Of a stretch of 64,000 nt of DNA, positions 36,257 through 57,415 are shown piece after piece. The stretch is from Alitta virens. Its lineage: Eukaryota > Annelida > Polychaeta > Phyllodocida > Nereididae. Location of the stretch: NCBI GenBank assembly GCA_932294295.1, contig OW028582.1, forward strand, positions 6,304,688-6,368,687, written 5' to 3'. Numbering within the stretch: the first letter of the stretch is position 1; the number at the start of each line of letters is the position of its first letter. The notes beneath the pieces are model-generated. The model made no database searches. It saw nothing but the letters and a program-made list of their open reading frames with translations, and was not told where the DNA came from. The position numbers and the translations under genes are program-made.

Positions 36257-36840
36257 TTAGTCCGGGATCATATGTCATTCTAACTTTTTTAATGAAGGTG
36301 GTTGGTGTTATACATCATTAGAATCCTCGGAATGTGGAGGTTTAGAAAATATTTGGTGCCATTCTTTCTAACATGGTTAGGGGGTTGCCATGGCAACCAA
36401 TTATTGCAAATGTGTGATAAAGGCATATTTCTAATCATATTATTATTTTGTCACTCTCAATAATAATTTCTGTGTACTGTATCAATATACAACATTAAAA
36501 TGTTATATAACACATTGTAAGCAAAGGACAGTGATGCTATTTCGCATTCTGGTCGTCATTAATATGTCATATATGGCCTGTCATATGTAAATAAACAAGA
36601 TTTGATGAACCAGAAAATTTAAGCTAAATTTCTCAAATAATTCCCCAAAGATTATTTTCGTTTTCATATTAAAATGACTGTATGAGTGTTAGGTTAAAGA
36701 AAATATATTAAAAAAATTCGGTCAATTTTTCCAACCCTACAGTCTGTTCATGATCGCTTTGTATAGACTGTTGGGAAAATTTTAAGATATTGCTGAAGCT
36801 TATTTGACCAGCAGCCACAGGAAGACTTAAGGATAAGATG
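36257..36840. other. Non-coding DNA with one X-box-like palindrome
   Basis: GGTTGCCATGGCAACC at about 36373-36388 is a perfect palindrome and matches the X-box type seen in the 43 kb satellite. Nothing else is recognised. Confidence 0.4.
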
Positions 36841-37035
36841 TTAAAGAGTCCACACCAAGTTATACATTTATCCCATGGGTGGGGTATTTTACTTGCTTCA
36901 GCAAAGACACTGAGTACAAATGACTAGCAATTTAATGTCTCTCTGAACGACACACAGCTGGGATGTAGCTGATGCAAAGTTCGCGGGCCTGGGATCGAAC
37001 CTAAGACCTTCAGCAGAACTGGCCAATATATAGCC
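36841..37035 (-). mobile_element. tRNA-derived SINE, minus strand
   Basis: GAGTCCACACCAAGTTATACATT through GGGATCGAACCTAAGACC (B box) at the right. Confidence 0.8.
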
Positions 37036-37617
37036 TGGCAGCAGTCCTGTCATTTTTTCGTGGTATTTTGCACCAGGTTAAATAAATATGGTCTGGACAG
37101 TTTATACACATCAGTGCCAACTATCACCATTTCACATCATTGAAAATGGGTAAATAGGGCTTATCGGCGATGACTAAGTTATTTAGTGATAACAGTAACA
37201 ATTTTTAAGAAGCAGAAGTTGAAATTGCCGATTCACTGCATGATAATGATGATTGTGTACAAATAACAGCGTGTAAAGGTTATCAATAGTGTGTGCACAT
37301 ATTATTTATCAGCATAGAATAGATCCAGATAGGTATGAAGGCTGTAAAATAGTGTGCACACGGAATCCCATGAAAAAGTACAAAGACTGCTGCATGGCCC
37401 TCATTCTGCGAACTCGGACGCCAATTAGGGCCATGCTTGCTTGGCTAGCCAATATCAATCATATTAAAGACGGTTGAATAAAGCATAATATTCTTATTGC
37501 AATTTAAAAATATTTTTGCTAACATTTTAATCAGGCTTGGTGTCATGTACTTGTTTTTACTCATGGATCTAATGTCTGACTTAATAGTCAAAACATGACC
37601 CCCTCATGTCGTAGAGC

Positions 37618-37649
37618 TGGGGGGAGGGGAGGTGGGGGGGGGGGGGGGT
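37618..37649. repeat. G-rich homopolymer tract
   Basis: GGGGGGAGGGGAGGTG followed by a run of about 14 G; a quadruplex is possible and length is likely unstable. Confidence 0.85.
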
Positions 37650-37765
37650 GCAGTTATCCTAGACACCCTAAAATAACTAAGTAATCAAAATATTTTTTTA
37701 ATATAGAATGGTAAAATTTGTCCCACTTCCACCTCCAAAACATAAAAATCAACACTTGACACTTA

Positions 37766-37919
37766 CAGTGGGTTCATGTCAAGTGCTTACTTTGGCTTTG
37801 GCTCATTATTCTCATAGATAAGCAAGTGATATACAGTGCTTGCAATTCTGAAGCACACTTGCATTTGAGGTTCAACCTCCAACAACTAGCAAAAGTAAGC
37901 ACTTTAAGTGAACCCATTG
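37766..37919. mobile_element. 154-bp MITE, TIR CAGTGGGTTCATGTCAAGTG, TA target duplication
   Basis: CAGTGGGTTC...AAGTGCTTACTTT at the left mirrors AAAGTAAGCACTTTAAGTGAACCC plus ATTG at the right. TA precedes (37764-37765) and follows (37920-37921). CAGT ends and TA duplication are the Tc1/mariner pattern. Confidence 0.85.
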
Positions 37920-38200
37920 TAACAACCCATTGTAAAAAAAAAGATAAAATCATTTATGACAGATATAAAGATTGTATTTGCAAGTGTTGTTGCTTGTTAA
38001 CATTTTCTTAATGCGCACACAAATCCTGCTACAAGACTCAGTCAACCAAGTAGCATGATATATATCTTGCAACAATATCCTCCGCAGTATTGTCACTATA
38101 ACTTATAATAAGGTCACATTATGTAATGTAATGTAATTAGGTTTAATGTCTGCTATCCTTCACTAGTTCAGCCAATATTACAATCTGAGTCCTTGGCAGG

Positions 38201-38323
38201 CCCCAGAGTGCATTCCAAATTGTATAGACATTAGCGCGGTGTGGGCGATGTCAAAGCGATGTTGTACTGATGGCGGCCGATATAGAAACGACGCTGGCCC
38301 GATTTGGAATGCTATCTGGGGCC
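38201..38323. mobile_element. MITE family B copy
   Basis: CCCCAGAGTGCATTCCAAATTG to CGATTTGGAATGCTATCTGG with GATGTTGTACTGATGGCGGC inside. Confidence 0.85.
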
Positions 38324-38339
38324 TGTTCTAGCTGGAACC

Positions 38340-38757
38340 TTTCTCAACTGCCTGGGTAATATGCACCCAATGTGTTCATTACAGTTCACTGGCCCACTGC
38401 GTCTAGCTGACGCAGAACACAGGTAGAGCTGCCATCTTGCAGGAGGAATTCCTTCCAGTGGAACGTGTTCCCCAGTCTAAAAAAAACAGCCATTTAGAAA
38501 ATCCAGTGCTTGGCCAATCAGCCATTCGGGATAGGTAGAGCCGACCTGCCTATCACTTAGGCAGGTCCCAGCCAACCATTACAGCGCTTCTTTGGTTAAG
38601 CGCTCTAGAATCACTGCCTGAAGCCAGTTACAATTGGGTGGAGTGAATCAATGGTTAAGGAGGATCTGCTCAGTGCTTTTATACTGTGGTTGGGTTTGAA
38701 CCCACAACCTTGCGTTTATGAATTCAACACTTTATCCACTGGACCTGTCCTGTTTTG
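38340..38757 (-). mobile_element. tRNA-derived SINE (third family), about 415 bp
   Basis: On the minus strand the head reads GGTCCAGTGGATAAAGTG (A box) and GTTGTGGGTTCAAACCC (B box) near 38757-38690, followed by about 330 bp of non-coding body. The limit at the 3' end is uncertain. Confidence 0.5.
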
Positions 38758-39199
38758 TTGTTGTTGTTTTGTTTTTGGTTTTTTTTTTCCTCTTTTTTAA
38801 GGGGTTCCTTACTCTCAAATTGTGACAATATTCAATTGTTTTTTTTATGTATGGTTGAATTTATTTAAGAGGTCAATTTATATGCACTGAAATAATCATA
38901 CACTTGCACTCCATTGTTGCCATGCTCGTTAATCTAGGGGGAGTATTTTTATCTTGTAGTAAACAAAATACTCTCAACAAGTACTTCAAATCCTGTATTT
39001 AATGATAATAAAAGATAACTCACAGCTGAGAGGCACTGAAGGGACAGAATACAGCTACCACACATAAACAAAAATATTTTCTCATAAGATATGAAAATAT
39101 TCTACGGTTTTGAATATGAAGAATTAATGTTTTTATTATTAAATAATAAGCAGTGTGTTAACTGGAAAAAAACAAATGAAAATTCAGTAGAGAAGAATA

Positions 39200-39321
39200 C
39201 CCAGATAGCATTCCAAATCGTTTCAACATTGGCGCATTGTCGGCGATGTCAACACTAAGTTGTAATGACAGTGGCTTAGTATATGGAAAAGATGCCGGGC
39301 CGATTTGGAATGCTATCTGGG
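39200..39321. mobile_element. MITE family B, well-preserved copy near the METTL27-like start
   Basis: CCCAGATAGCATTCCAAATC and its inverse at the right are nearly perfect. The element ends 215 bp before the ATG at 39537, so it sits in the promoter-proximal region. Confidence 0.9.
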
Positions 39322-39536
39322 ATACAATTTTTAGAATATCTGATTCATTAATGTATTGTTTTTTTTTTCTAATGAGTTTGGTATTGAAGCCATGCTTGAC
39401 ATTCCAAGATTGCATAACCCATCAGTACCCCATTCAATAACCTTATGGTCTGCCGATTTAGGTACTTAAAGTCACAAAAGTTGCTTTGTTTCATTGTTTC
39501 TTTCATGTTTGAAGCATTATAAATCGATTTTTACCT

Positions 39537-49513
<9,977 letters not shown>

Positions 49514-49613
49514 GACACATTCCAAGTCTACTGTATAAAGATCTGTTACATATGCAGTGTTATTAATTGTCTTGAAATAACGGTTTTTTATATATTTTTT
49601 TTTACTTAATACA

Positions 49614-49619
49614 AATAAA
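49614..49619 (+). promoter_or_regulatory. Candidate poly(A) signal of the METTL27-like gene
   Basis: AATAAA about 100 bases past the stop. Confidence 0.5.
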
Positions 49620-49662
49620 TTTATATAAACTGATCAATATAGCCTCTTCTGTCCATTTCTAC

Positions 49663-49893
49663 AGTTAGTTTTATTAAAAACGGCCTGTCAAATTGAACCT
49701 AGACAAAGCTAGACAACTTCTGCTGTACGATGCTACCTGCCACTGAATGGAACTGTCTGGCTACAGCTGGCTGCTACTCAAAGCCAGATCTATAAGTACA
49801 TATTTTTCAGTGTTGGCTTGTGTAAGCCGACTATTAGCTAGAAGTAGATAGACGCAGCCAGCTTTAGAGTCGACCATACTTTATAAACTAACT
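49663..49893 (-). mobile_element. MITE family A, minus-strand copy with both ends
   Basis: CAGTTAGTTTTATTAAAAAC at the left and a decayed TTATAAACTAACTCTA at the right. It has an internal deletion and lies just past the METTL27-like poly(A) signal. Confidence 0.85.
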
Positions 49894-50009
49894 CTATGTC
49901 ATCTCCATAATTTTTTGAAATAAGTATTTTGAGTTCCCTTATTCACCCAAGCACTTTGCAACTTCCCATCCCAATTAAAAAACATTGATGTCAATGTCAA
50001 TTGTCACAG

Positions 50010-50310
50010 CGCTACTGGGTCTGAAGCTTAGTCAGCTTACATGACCAGCTAGAGGCAGACTTAATGATTAGATGATAAGGCTGCTGGGAGTCCTCACCAT
50101 GTTACACATTTACCCCATGGGTAGGGTCTTTTACTTGCCTCAGCATAGACACTGAGTACAAGGAACGTCCAATTTAACATCTCATGCAATCGACTTCCAG
50201 CAGCTGGGATGTATCTGATGAAGAGTGCCCAGGCCAGGGATCAAACCCGGGATCTTCAGCAGAGCTGGCCAACATTGTTTTGGAATTGGTGGATACCTTA
50301 ACCATTAGGA
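50010..50310 (-). mobile_element. tRNA-derived SINE, alternative tail type
   Basis: Has the common body (GTTACACATTTACCCC, GCCTCAGCATAGACACTGAG, GGGATCAAACCCGGG B box). The 3' end at the left is the second tail type (GAAGCTTAGTCAGCTTACATG). Confidence 0.85.
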
Positions 50311-51057
50311 CTGAACTGCTGCTCACCCCGGGAACTTGGGTGTCTATTCTAGGGCAAGTAAAATACCCCACGCACATTGAGTGAATGAGTAGGATGGTGT
50401 GAACTCTCTGCTTTTTCGGCTCATCATTACGTCCGCCTCTATGGTCTGGTCATGACCTCATGTCTAGCATAAAGGAAATTTTTAGACAGTATAGTGTAAT
50501 GCATCCTCAACAGAGGGCGCAACATTTCGACTTGTAATGCTGATGCTCCCCTTAGCGGATTTCACAAAAATAAAACTTGACTTCCATCGTAGATTCATAC
50601 TTTTGTTCATAGTTTTGGTCAATTTTTTAATCAAATGAGGCCTGATTATCACCCTATATACTCAGTGTTCAGTAATTACCAGTAAAAAATAATTAAAAGT
50701 TATTTAACTTTAATACCTAAAAGTTATTTTTTGAAAGCGATTTTTAAAACAGTTTTAACACAATCAAAGGGTTTCTCACTCCCGGAAAATGATATATTTC
50801 ACCATAAATGAAGCAATTTATTCACTGGGAATCATACAAGTTTCTACCTGCTAAATCCACTGGAAATAAAATGACAAAATTACTTTGGACAAGTATAAAA
50901 AAATTCTTTAAATGACTGATTTGGTTTTGCAAGACCACTGAAGATGTAAATTTGTAATTAAACTGCAATAAACTAAAGTTACTTTGAAACAGCATTTGGA
51001 AAACACATTAATTAGACACGCACATTCTACATAAATAGACGGTGTTACCTTCAGTGG

Positions 51058-51375
51058 TATTGTATTGTATTGTATTGTATGGTATTTTATAATTTGTATT
51101 GTATTGTATTGCTTAGTTTAGTATTGTATTGAATTGTATTGTATTATTGTATAGTAAAATATAGTATAGTAAAATATAGTATAGTATTGTATTGTATTGT
51201 ATTTTATTGTATTGTATAGTATTGTATAGTATAGTATAGTATAGTATAGTATTGTATTGTATTATATTGTATTATTGTAACGTATAGTATAGTATAGTAT
51301 AGTATTGTATTGTATTGTATTGCTTAGTTTAGTATTGTATTGAATTGTATTGTATTGTATTGTATTATTGTACAA
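51058..51375. repeat. (TATTG)n/(TATAG)n pentanucleotide array
   Basis: Units TATTG and TATAG with internal duplication (TTGCTTAGTTTAGTATTG occurs twice). Confidence 0.95.
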
Positions 51376-51583
51376 TCGGCGACAGTCAAATTCGCCACGA
51401 CACTGAGATTCGTCACCCCCCTTAAATATGAATATAAACATTGCAAGGTCTTGATTTGCTAGCAAACTAATGTATAAATCATTAACAGTGTTGTAAAATT
51501 GCGGCAGCCATCTAAAATGTGTTTATTGTAGTTTTATGGGGGTGGCGAATCTCACTGTCATGGCGAAATCCACTGTCGCCGAG
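51376..51583. mobile_element. Palindromic MITE, TIR TCGGCGACAGT..TTCGCCA
   Basis: 51376-51420 and 51538-51583 are inverted copies of about 45 bp (CGGCGACAGT, TTCGCCA, GAGATTCG, CACCCCC). It lies inside the TATTG array. Confidence 0.85.
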
Positions 51584-51640
51584 TGTATTGTATTGTATTG
51601 TCTTGTATTGTATTGTAGTGTAGTGTATTGTATTGCATTG
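51584..51640. repeat. (TATTG)n array, continuation
   Basis: The same pentanucleotide resumes after the MITE, so the MITE split one array. Confidence 0.9.
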
Positions 51641-51772
51641 TATCAACTTGGACAAACTGGTTCATCCTGGTCCAAAGCTTAATCAGCTTATATGACCAGC
51701 AGTCAGAGGCAGACGTAATGATATGATAAAGCCGCTCGGAGTCCACACCATGTTACACATCTACCCAGTTCA
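51641..51772 (-). mobile_element. SINE 3' fragment, alternative tail type
   Basis: TTAATCAGCTTATATGACCAG and GAGTCCACACCATGTTACAC; the right part is missing. Its tail abuts the TATTG array. Confidence 0.75.
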
Positions 51773-52204
51773 GGGACAAGTGGCAAATAAAATTGAGACG
51801 GTCCTAATTGTGGCCGGGTGATCTTAGTTGTAATGTTCAACTATATTATCAGGTCGTGAGAAATACACTTGAATTAATAATTATAAGATGAGAGGCACTT
51901 GTCATATCCAGAAATTTCAAAAGAATTCCTCTAAGATCAAACAAGAGTGGGAAGATGCAACTGCTGGAGGCATGGGGACTATTTTGTCTGTCGGACACTC
52001 AACAGGTTGACCTGTGCATGACCCCAGGCAGGTATCACTGCGCCATGCAGGTACTTCAGACAGAATTTAACCCCTAGCGGCGATGGTGCAGGTAGCAGGA
52101 GTCCACACCGAAATTGTCAGAAAATCAAAACAAACTAAGGAATAATCGCAATACATTTCTTACAAAATCAAATTCCATTATATCCAGCGGAAGTATATCT
52201 TTCT

Positions 52205-52372
52205 CATTCCTATATAAATGTTTCTATCTACCTATCTATGTACCTATCTACCTATCTACCTAACTATCTACCTATCTACCTATCTATCTATCTATCTATC
52301 TATCTACCTATCTATCTATCTATAAATATATCTATCTATCCATCTATCCATCTATCTATCTATCTATGAAAT
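52205..52372. repeat. (TATC/TACC)n microsatellite
   Basis: About 40 interrupted tetranucleotide units. Confidence 0.93.
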
Positions 52373-52490
52373 TGTTCGTATGTCTGTCTTATAAGTTCAC
52401 TGGAGCTCATCCATGTGTGTCTGTGCCTGCAGCCATCTAGAGATCAAGGGAGGCTGTGCCTTTGTTGTCGCCCATGACGCTGCTCGACGA

Positions 52491-52550
52491 CGTCTTACAG
52501 AGCGTCCTACACAGCGTCTTACAGAGCGTCTTAAAGAGCGTCCTGAGGAG
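52491..52550. repeat. 12-bp minisatellite, five copies
   Basis: CGTCTTACAGAG, CGTCCTACACAG, CGTCTTACAGAG, CGTCTTAAAGAG, CGTCCTGAGGAG. Confidence 0.9.
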
Positions 52551-52724
52551 AGCACTTGATATCAGTTAATTTGAGAGCAGAAAAATCAACTCTGCATTTA
52601 AATACGAAGATAGTTAAAAAAGATGCATTTGTTGATTTGGTTAAATTTTCGTAAAGACCACCTCACTGTTAAAACCATTGAAGACCTAATACAGTACATT
52701 ACTATCGGTTCATGGTGCCTTATA

Positions 52725-52985
52725 CCAGGTGTCTATGCTGAGGCAAGTAAATTACCCCACCCATGGGTAAATGTATTGTACTATTATCAATGATTTTAGA
52801 CTGAAAGTCTTGTGTTAAATTTGAGGTGCCTTGTGATCGGTGTCCATGCTGGGGCAAGCACAATACACCCACCCATGGGGTAAATGTGTAACATGGTGTG
52901 GACTCCAAGCAGCCCTTGTCATCTCATCATTACGTCTGCAGTTGGGCATACAAGCTGACTAAGCTTCAGGACCAGTTACTTCGAT
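52725..52985 (+). mobile_element. SINE 3' half, internally duplicated
   Basis: GTGTCTATGCTGAGGCAAGT...CCCATGGGTAAATG appears twice (52730 and 52838). The alternative tail follows (AAGCTGACTAAGCTTCAGGAC) and then AATAC units. Confidence 0.75.
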
Positions 52986-53067
52986 ACAATACAATGTATT
53001 TCAATTCAATATTATTATATACAGGTAATAGTCAGCTGAACAATACAATACAATATGATACAATATA

Positions 53068-53279
53068 CAGTCCCAGACGTCGAAGTTGTGGCCGACTCCG
53101 GAGTTGTGGACGTCAATAGTGACGTCCATGGGCGAATTCAGAACATTCTAACAGAGGGAGGTTTTAGAATATAGTGATATCTATCATTCTGTTTATTGAC
53201 AAGGTTTGGATCCGCCCCTGGTTGTCAGAATTAAAGGCCACAACTCCGGTGTCGGCCACAACTTCAACGTCTGGGACTG
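53068..53279. mobile_element. 212-bp MITE, TIR CAGTCCCAGACGT, TA target duplication
   Basis: CAGTCCCAGACGTCGAAGTT at 53068 mirrors the right end at 53279; the arms are about 43 bp with three mismatches. TA flanks both sides (53066-53067, 53280-53281). It lies inside an (AATAC)n array. Confidence 0.92.
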
Positions 53280-53400
53280 TAATACAATATAATAAAATAT
53301 AATACAATACAATATAATACACTGTAAATACATAACACTACAATACAGTGTAATACAATACAATATAATACATTACAAAACAATACAATACCATTCAATC
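53280..53400. repeat. (AATAC/AATAT)n array
   Basis: Continuation of the array begun at about 53035 on the other side of the MITE. Confidence 0.9.
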
Positions 53401-54379
53401 ACTCCCAACGTTCTTACTATCATTTACTCAACATGGCTGCTCCAAGGTTAACCTACTACTAAAAAATCCCCATTTAATTAGCCTACCTGTCGCAGTCAAT
53501 GCAAAGACTAAATTAAGTCGAAATTAAGAAGTCAATCACTCGGAGGGGCAATTTAGTGACAGGTTCCTGCCCCTGACAAGATGATATTTGCAACAAAAAA
53601 AGGACCCCATGCAGATTATGGACTACTTTGGGCATTCACAGGTGCTGAGCTGACGATAAATGATTGTTTTGGGATCGCTTTGTTGGCCTATTGGTTAAAG
53701 CAATTGCAATCTGGAATACATTGCTTGTCCTAGGTTTAAATTACATTATTACAGCCAATTTCATAGACTTGGAAACGAATCTCATAGCTTAACTCCAGAT
53801 GACGTCGTGTGAATCCAGCTGGACTCCCATTGGATAATAAGGCAGTCCCTCGACCAATGAGAGTCCTGGACTCACATGACATCATCTGGAATTTAGTTTC
53901 CAATTCTATGATATGGGTTTCCAAGTAAATGAAATTGAATGTAACAGGTTTCTTGTATAAATAAGACCCATCACATGTATTCTTCATCTCAACTTATCCA
54001 ACATCATTATGAATTAATCACTAGTGGTTTCCTGTGGGAAATACAGGTACTATACACTGCAATAAACATACAGTGATAGAACTTCTTGTAGCAACTGAGA
54101 AAACAACAAAAGACCCACCCAAGTCTCTTGGTAAGAAAATATTTATGAGGAGCCTGAAAGTCAGTTCAACAGAAAACTCTTTGCATAAACAAAAATGTTT
54201 TGTAGTAACAATATGTCAATACAGAAGTTAATACCTTTATAACTTGTACACATGCTATGCAATTGAGTAGCCATGAAGTGGTCTTAGAATTGACAAGATT
54301 TTGGAAAATATACTCATCACCTAAAGAGCAATTTAGACTGGGCCTTGGACATATAATATTTATTGTAAGTCTGTCCTAG

Positions 54380-54950
54380 CCCTACTGTCTTTCTCTCTGT
54401 CTGTTCCCTTTCTGTCTTTAATTTAGTCTGACTTTCTGTCTTGCTTTCTGTCTTTCTCTGTCCTTGTCTTACCGTTTTCATTCTGTCTGTATGTCCGCCT
54501 GTCTTCCTGTCTGTTTGTCTGTCTAGCTGTCTTTCTATCTTCCTGTCTTTCAGTATATTCCTTGTATTTTTTTTAGCCTTTTACTCTGTTTTATATTATG
54601 TCATTATATCTTTCTGTCTTATCTCTGCTTGTCCCTCTGTCTCTCTGGTTTTCTATATTTCTTTCTGTATGTTCATGTCTTCATTTTTGTCTTATGTCTT
54701 TTTCTCTACCTTTGCTTCTGTCTGTCTGTCTAGCTGTCTAGTCGTCTGTCTGACGGTCTAGCTGTCTGTTGGGCTGTCTGTCGGCCGTCTGTCGGGCTGT
54801 CTGTCTGTCTGGCTGGCTGTCTAGCTGTCATGGTGTCTAGCTGTCTGTTGGGCTGTCTGTCTGCCTGTCTAGCTGTCCTTCATTTGATATTTTTCTATCT
54901 TTCTTTTGTCTTTCATCCGTTTTTCTGTCCCTCCGTCTGTCCATCCCTGC
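54380..54950. repeat. (CTGT/TTTC)n polypyrimidine tract
   Basis: Interrupted CTGT units with TTTC; the 106-codon frame at 54441-54761 is a translation of this repeat. Confidence 0.9.
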
Positions 54951-55526
54951 CTTTCTCAGCATCCAGTCACCTGCCACATCGGTGCATCAGTTAATTTCGT
55001 AGAAAACAACAAAAAACAAAAAAAACCTGCCATCACCCCATCCCCCTTCATTACGTTATGCTAATAAAGCGATGTGTCATTCCTAATGCCAGAATATCTG
55101 CCCATCTCATCATTGGTCCAAATCTCATCAAAATCTCGTTAAAATATCGTCAGGTGACGCGAACGAGACTTGACGCGAGGTCCTGATGTTATTACGGGCG
55201 ATAGTGTCGCCCTCTGGTGCAGGAGCAGGCACACTGCAGGTGGATAGTGTCAGAAAACAAAAACAAGGTAGCAAATGTGTTTTGATATATAAGAAAAAAA
55301 CACTACCCCAATATATATTTCATCATTTTATTTTCCTATTTGTTCATTTTTTTTTCTATTAACTATTTTTATTATTTACTTATTATTTACTTATTACTGA
55401 TTCATTTATTACGGTCACTATTTTTCTCTGAACATGACCCTCTAATTTATATAAACCATTGTTTTATACTAAATAATTGATGGCCGCTATAGCGAGGTGA
55501 CCGTATTGTAAATTCTCGCCATTAAG

Positions 55527-55771
55527 CCCAGATAGCATCTGACATCGGATTGACGTCAGCCCTATGTGGACAACGTCCGGCCAATATCGGGCCAACATAG
55601 CGTGTTATCCCCTGATAACATATGCCCGATGTCGGCCTGATGTCGGCCACATAGGGCCAACGTCAATATAATGTCAAACCCAGATAGCATCTGACATCAT
55701 TTTGACGTCAGCACCGAAATCGGGCCAACATTGGGCCGACGTAGCATGTTATCAGGGAATGCTCTCTGGGT
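55527..55771. mobile_element. Two CCCAGATAGCATCTGACAT-type MITE copies in tandem
   Basis: The end CCCAGATAGCATCTGACATC occurs at 55528 and 55679. The interior has GGGCCAACAT, ATGTCGGCC and TGTTATC palindromic words. Confidence 0.7.
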
Positions 55772-55848
55772 CAGGTGGTGCATATTTTACTCGTAAGGAA
55801 GAATACACGAAGTGGTAAAAATGGGTGGTCTAAAGATGATAGATAGAT

Positions 55849-55938
55849 AGATAGCATTCCAAATCGAACCTGCGTCATTTCTGCATCATTTTGACGTTGC
55901 CGACATCACGTCGACACGATTTGGAATGCTATCTGGGA
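55849..55938. mobile_element. MITE family B copy in a (GATA)n run
   Basis: GATAGCATTCCAAATCGAAC to ACGATTTGGAATGCTATCTG; GATA units lie on both sides. Confidence 0.8.
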
Positions 55939-55944
55939 TAGATG

Positions 55945-56197
55945 GATAGATATGGAAAGTGCAGCCCTCTGAGGCAAGTTCTTGGCTCTATCGAAGGTTG
56001 ATTGATGAGGTGAGAGAGAGGAGTCCATATTACACATCTACCCCATGGGTGGGATCTTTTACTTGCCCCAGCATAGAAACTGAGTACAAGGGACCACCAA
56101 TTTAACCTTCTCATGAAGGGTGCCCAAGCCTGAGATTGAACCCGGGTCCTTCAGAGGAGCAGGCGCACGTCTTACCACTAGACCACCCAGCTGATGC
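55945..56197 (-). mobile_element. tRNA-derived SINE, near-full minus-strand copy
   Basis: Tail side GGAAAGTGCAGCCCTCTGAGG; head side GATTGAACCCGGGTCC (B box) and CTTACCACTAGACCACCC (A box). Confidence 0.92.
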
Positions 56198-56439
56198 GGT
56201 GGTCTTAATTGTGAGTTGGTATAAAAGTGAGGTCTCGTTGTAGATTGGTCATTATTGAATATGTTTATTTCTAAATATAAATGGGACAGTATCCTATATA
56301 TAGCTCAGACATTTCATGTTTTCTTTAAAAGTTTACCCATCATCCAAATTGACTTACAAATGATTACACAAATGACCTGTCATATGTCACATGACGCTAA
56401 TGAGATCAAACAAATTAACTCGTCCTAGTGTCAAAGTTC

Positions 56440-56640
56440 ACTGTTTAGGCCTCTCGTTTTCCCATAAGAAGTTGAGCTAATGTCGCAAACGAGTCATAAG
56501 TTTACGACATTGTGCCGTTAAAGGGCAGAGGTCAGTGACCTTCTTTGCATGGGTTGTCATAGTGACGCGTGGCCACGTGCTCTGTGCACGCGATGGAAGT
56601 GTTGTTAATTGTAAACAATGTGACATAGCTCCAGAGCAGG
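56440..56640. promoter_or_regulatory. Candidate regulatory module: nuclear-receptor IR1, octamer-like, E-box
   Basis: AGGTCA-G-TGACCT at 56529-56541 is a perfect inverted repeat with one-base spacer, the type bound by nuclear receptors. CTTTGCAT follows at 56543-56550, and CACGTG at 56574-56579. No transposon is recognised here. It is 2.5 kb before the SNAG exon. Function is inferred. Confidence 0.35.
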
Positions 56641-56737
56641 AGAGTGCCATACTGTAAGCACTGAAGCACTTGCCTTAGGATTGGTACTCGTGGGAACACA
56701 TGCCTAAAAAGGCCTAGAGCAGAAAAAAACAGGCCTT

Positions 56738-56810
56738 CAGGTGTCCAATATAACCGTGGTGTCCAATATAACTGTGAGGGGGTAGATTCACCTGGCTATC
56801 ATCACACCTG
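56738..56810. promoter_or_regulatory. Cluster of three CAGGTG/CACCTG E-boxes
   Basis: Sites at 56738-56743, 56789-56794 and 56805-56810. CAGGTG is the known binding word of Snail-type factors, and the gene downstream has a SNAG domain. Confidence 0.3.
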
Positions 56811-57074
56811 CCTGGCTAAAGGGTATAAATTATCACTGCATATATGTTTATAGAACTGCATAAGCTGACAGAATAATCAAAAGTAACTATGGCAACAACT
56901 CAAAAGTAATACTTAAAGCATAATACAAAATAAAAATTCTTCAATTTCGACAAACTGTTTTAATTATACTTGATAAAAACTTGGTCACTTTTAAGTGAAA
57001 AAGAAATTGTTTGCTTTAAAGGTTTGGCAACGGTTAATTTATTAGACTAGAATCTAGAATGTTTTCTTTATGCA

Positions 57075-57285
57075 GTTAGTTTCATAAATATGGTCAACTC
57101 CAGACAGTTGTAGCGATCTATTCCTGGCTGTAGCTATAACTGGCTAAAGCCAGCTGCTTCTGTCTACTTCTAGCTAATAGTCGGCTTAAACCTACAACAA
57201 CTGACATATACAAACCTTGGTAAATAAAAATCTATTCTATCATAAATATGTAATTTTAGATCCAACTTCGAGTGGCCAAGCTAAT
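57075..57285 (+). mobile_element. MITE family A, 5' two-thirds
   Basis: CAGTTAGTTTCATAAATATG through TAGATCCAACTTCGAGTGGC. Confidence 0.8.
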
Positions 57286-57349
57286 TTATTTTTCTGGGGG
57301 AGACTAAAGCCCATAATTTCTTAGTAAACAAGTTATTCTTCTTATACAT

Positions 57350-57415
57350 TTATATATGGTGTGGACTCCAAGCCTCATCATCTCATCATTAAGCTTGCTA
57401 AACTTCAGACCATGT
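57350..57415 (+). mobile_element. SINE alternative-tail fragment
   Basis: ATGGTGTGGACTCCAAGCCTC through AAGCTTGCTAAACTTCAGACC. Confidence 0.6.

Noticed and set aside
39516..39525. TATAAAT before the METTL27-like ATG as its TATA box
   Set aside because: It is only about 20 bases from the ATG, so transcription would start at or past the start codon.
54441..54761. 106-codon frame rich in Ser/Cys/Leu/Val
   Set aside because: It is a translation of the CTGT/TTTC polypyrimidine tract.
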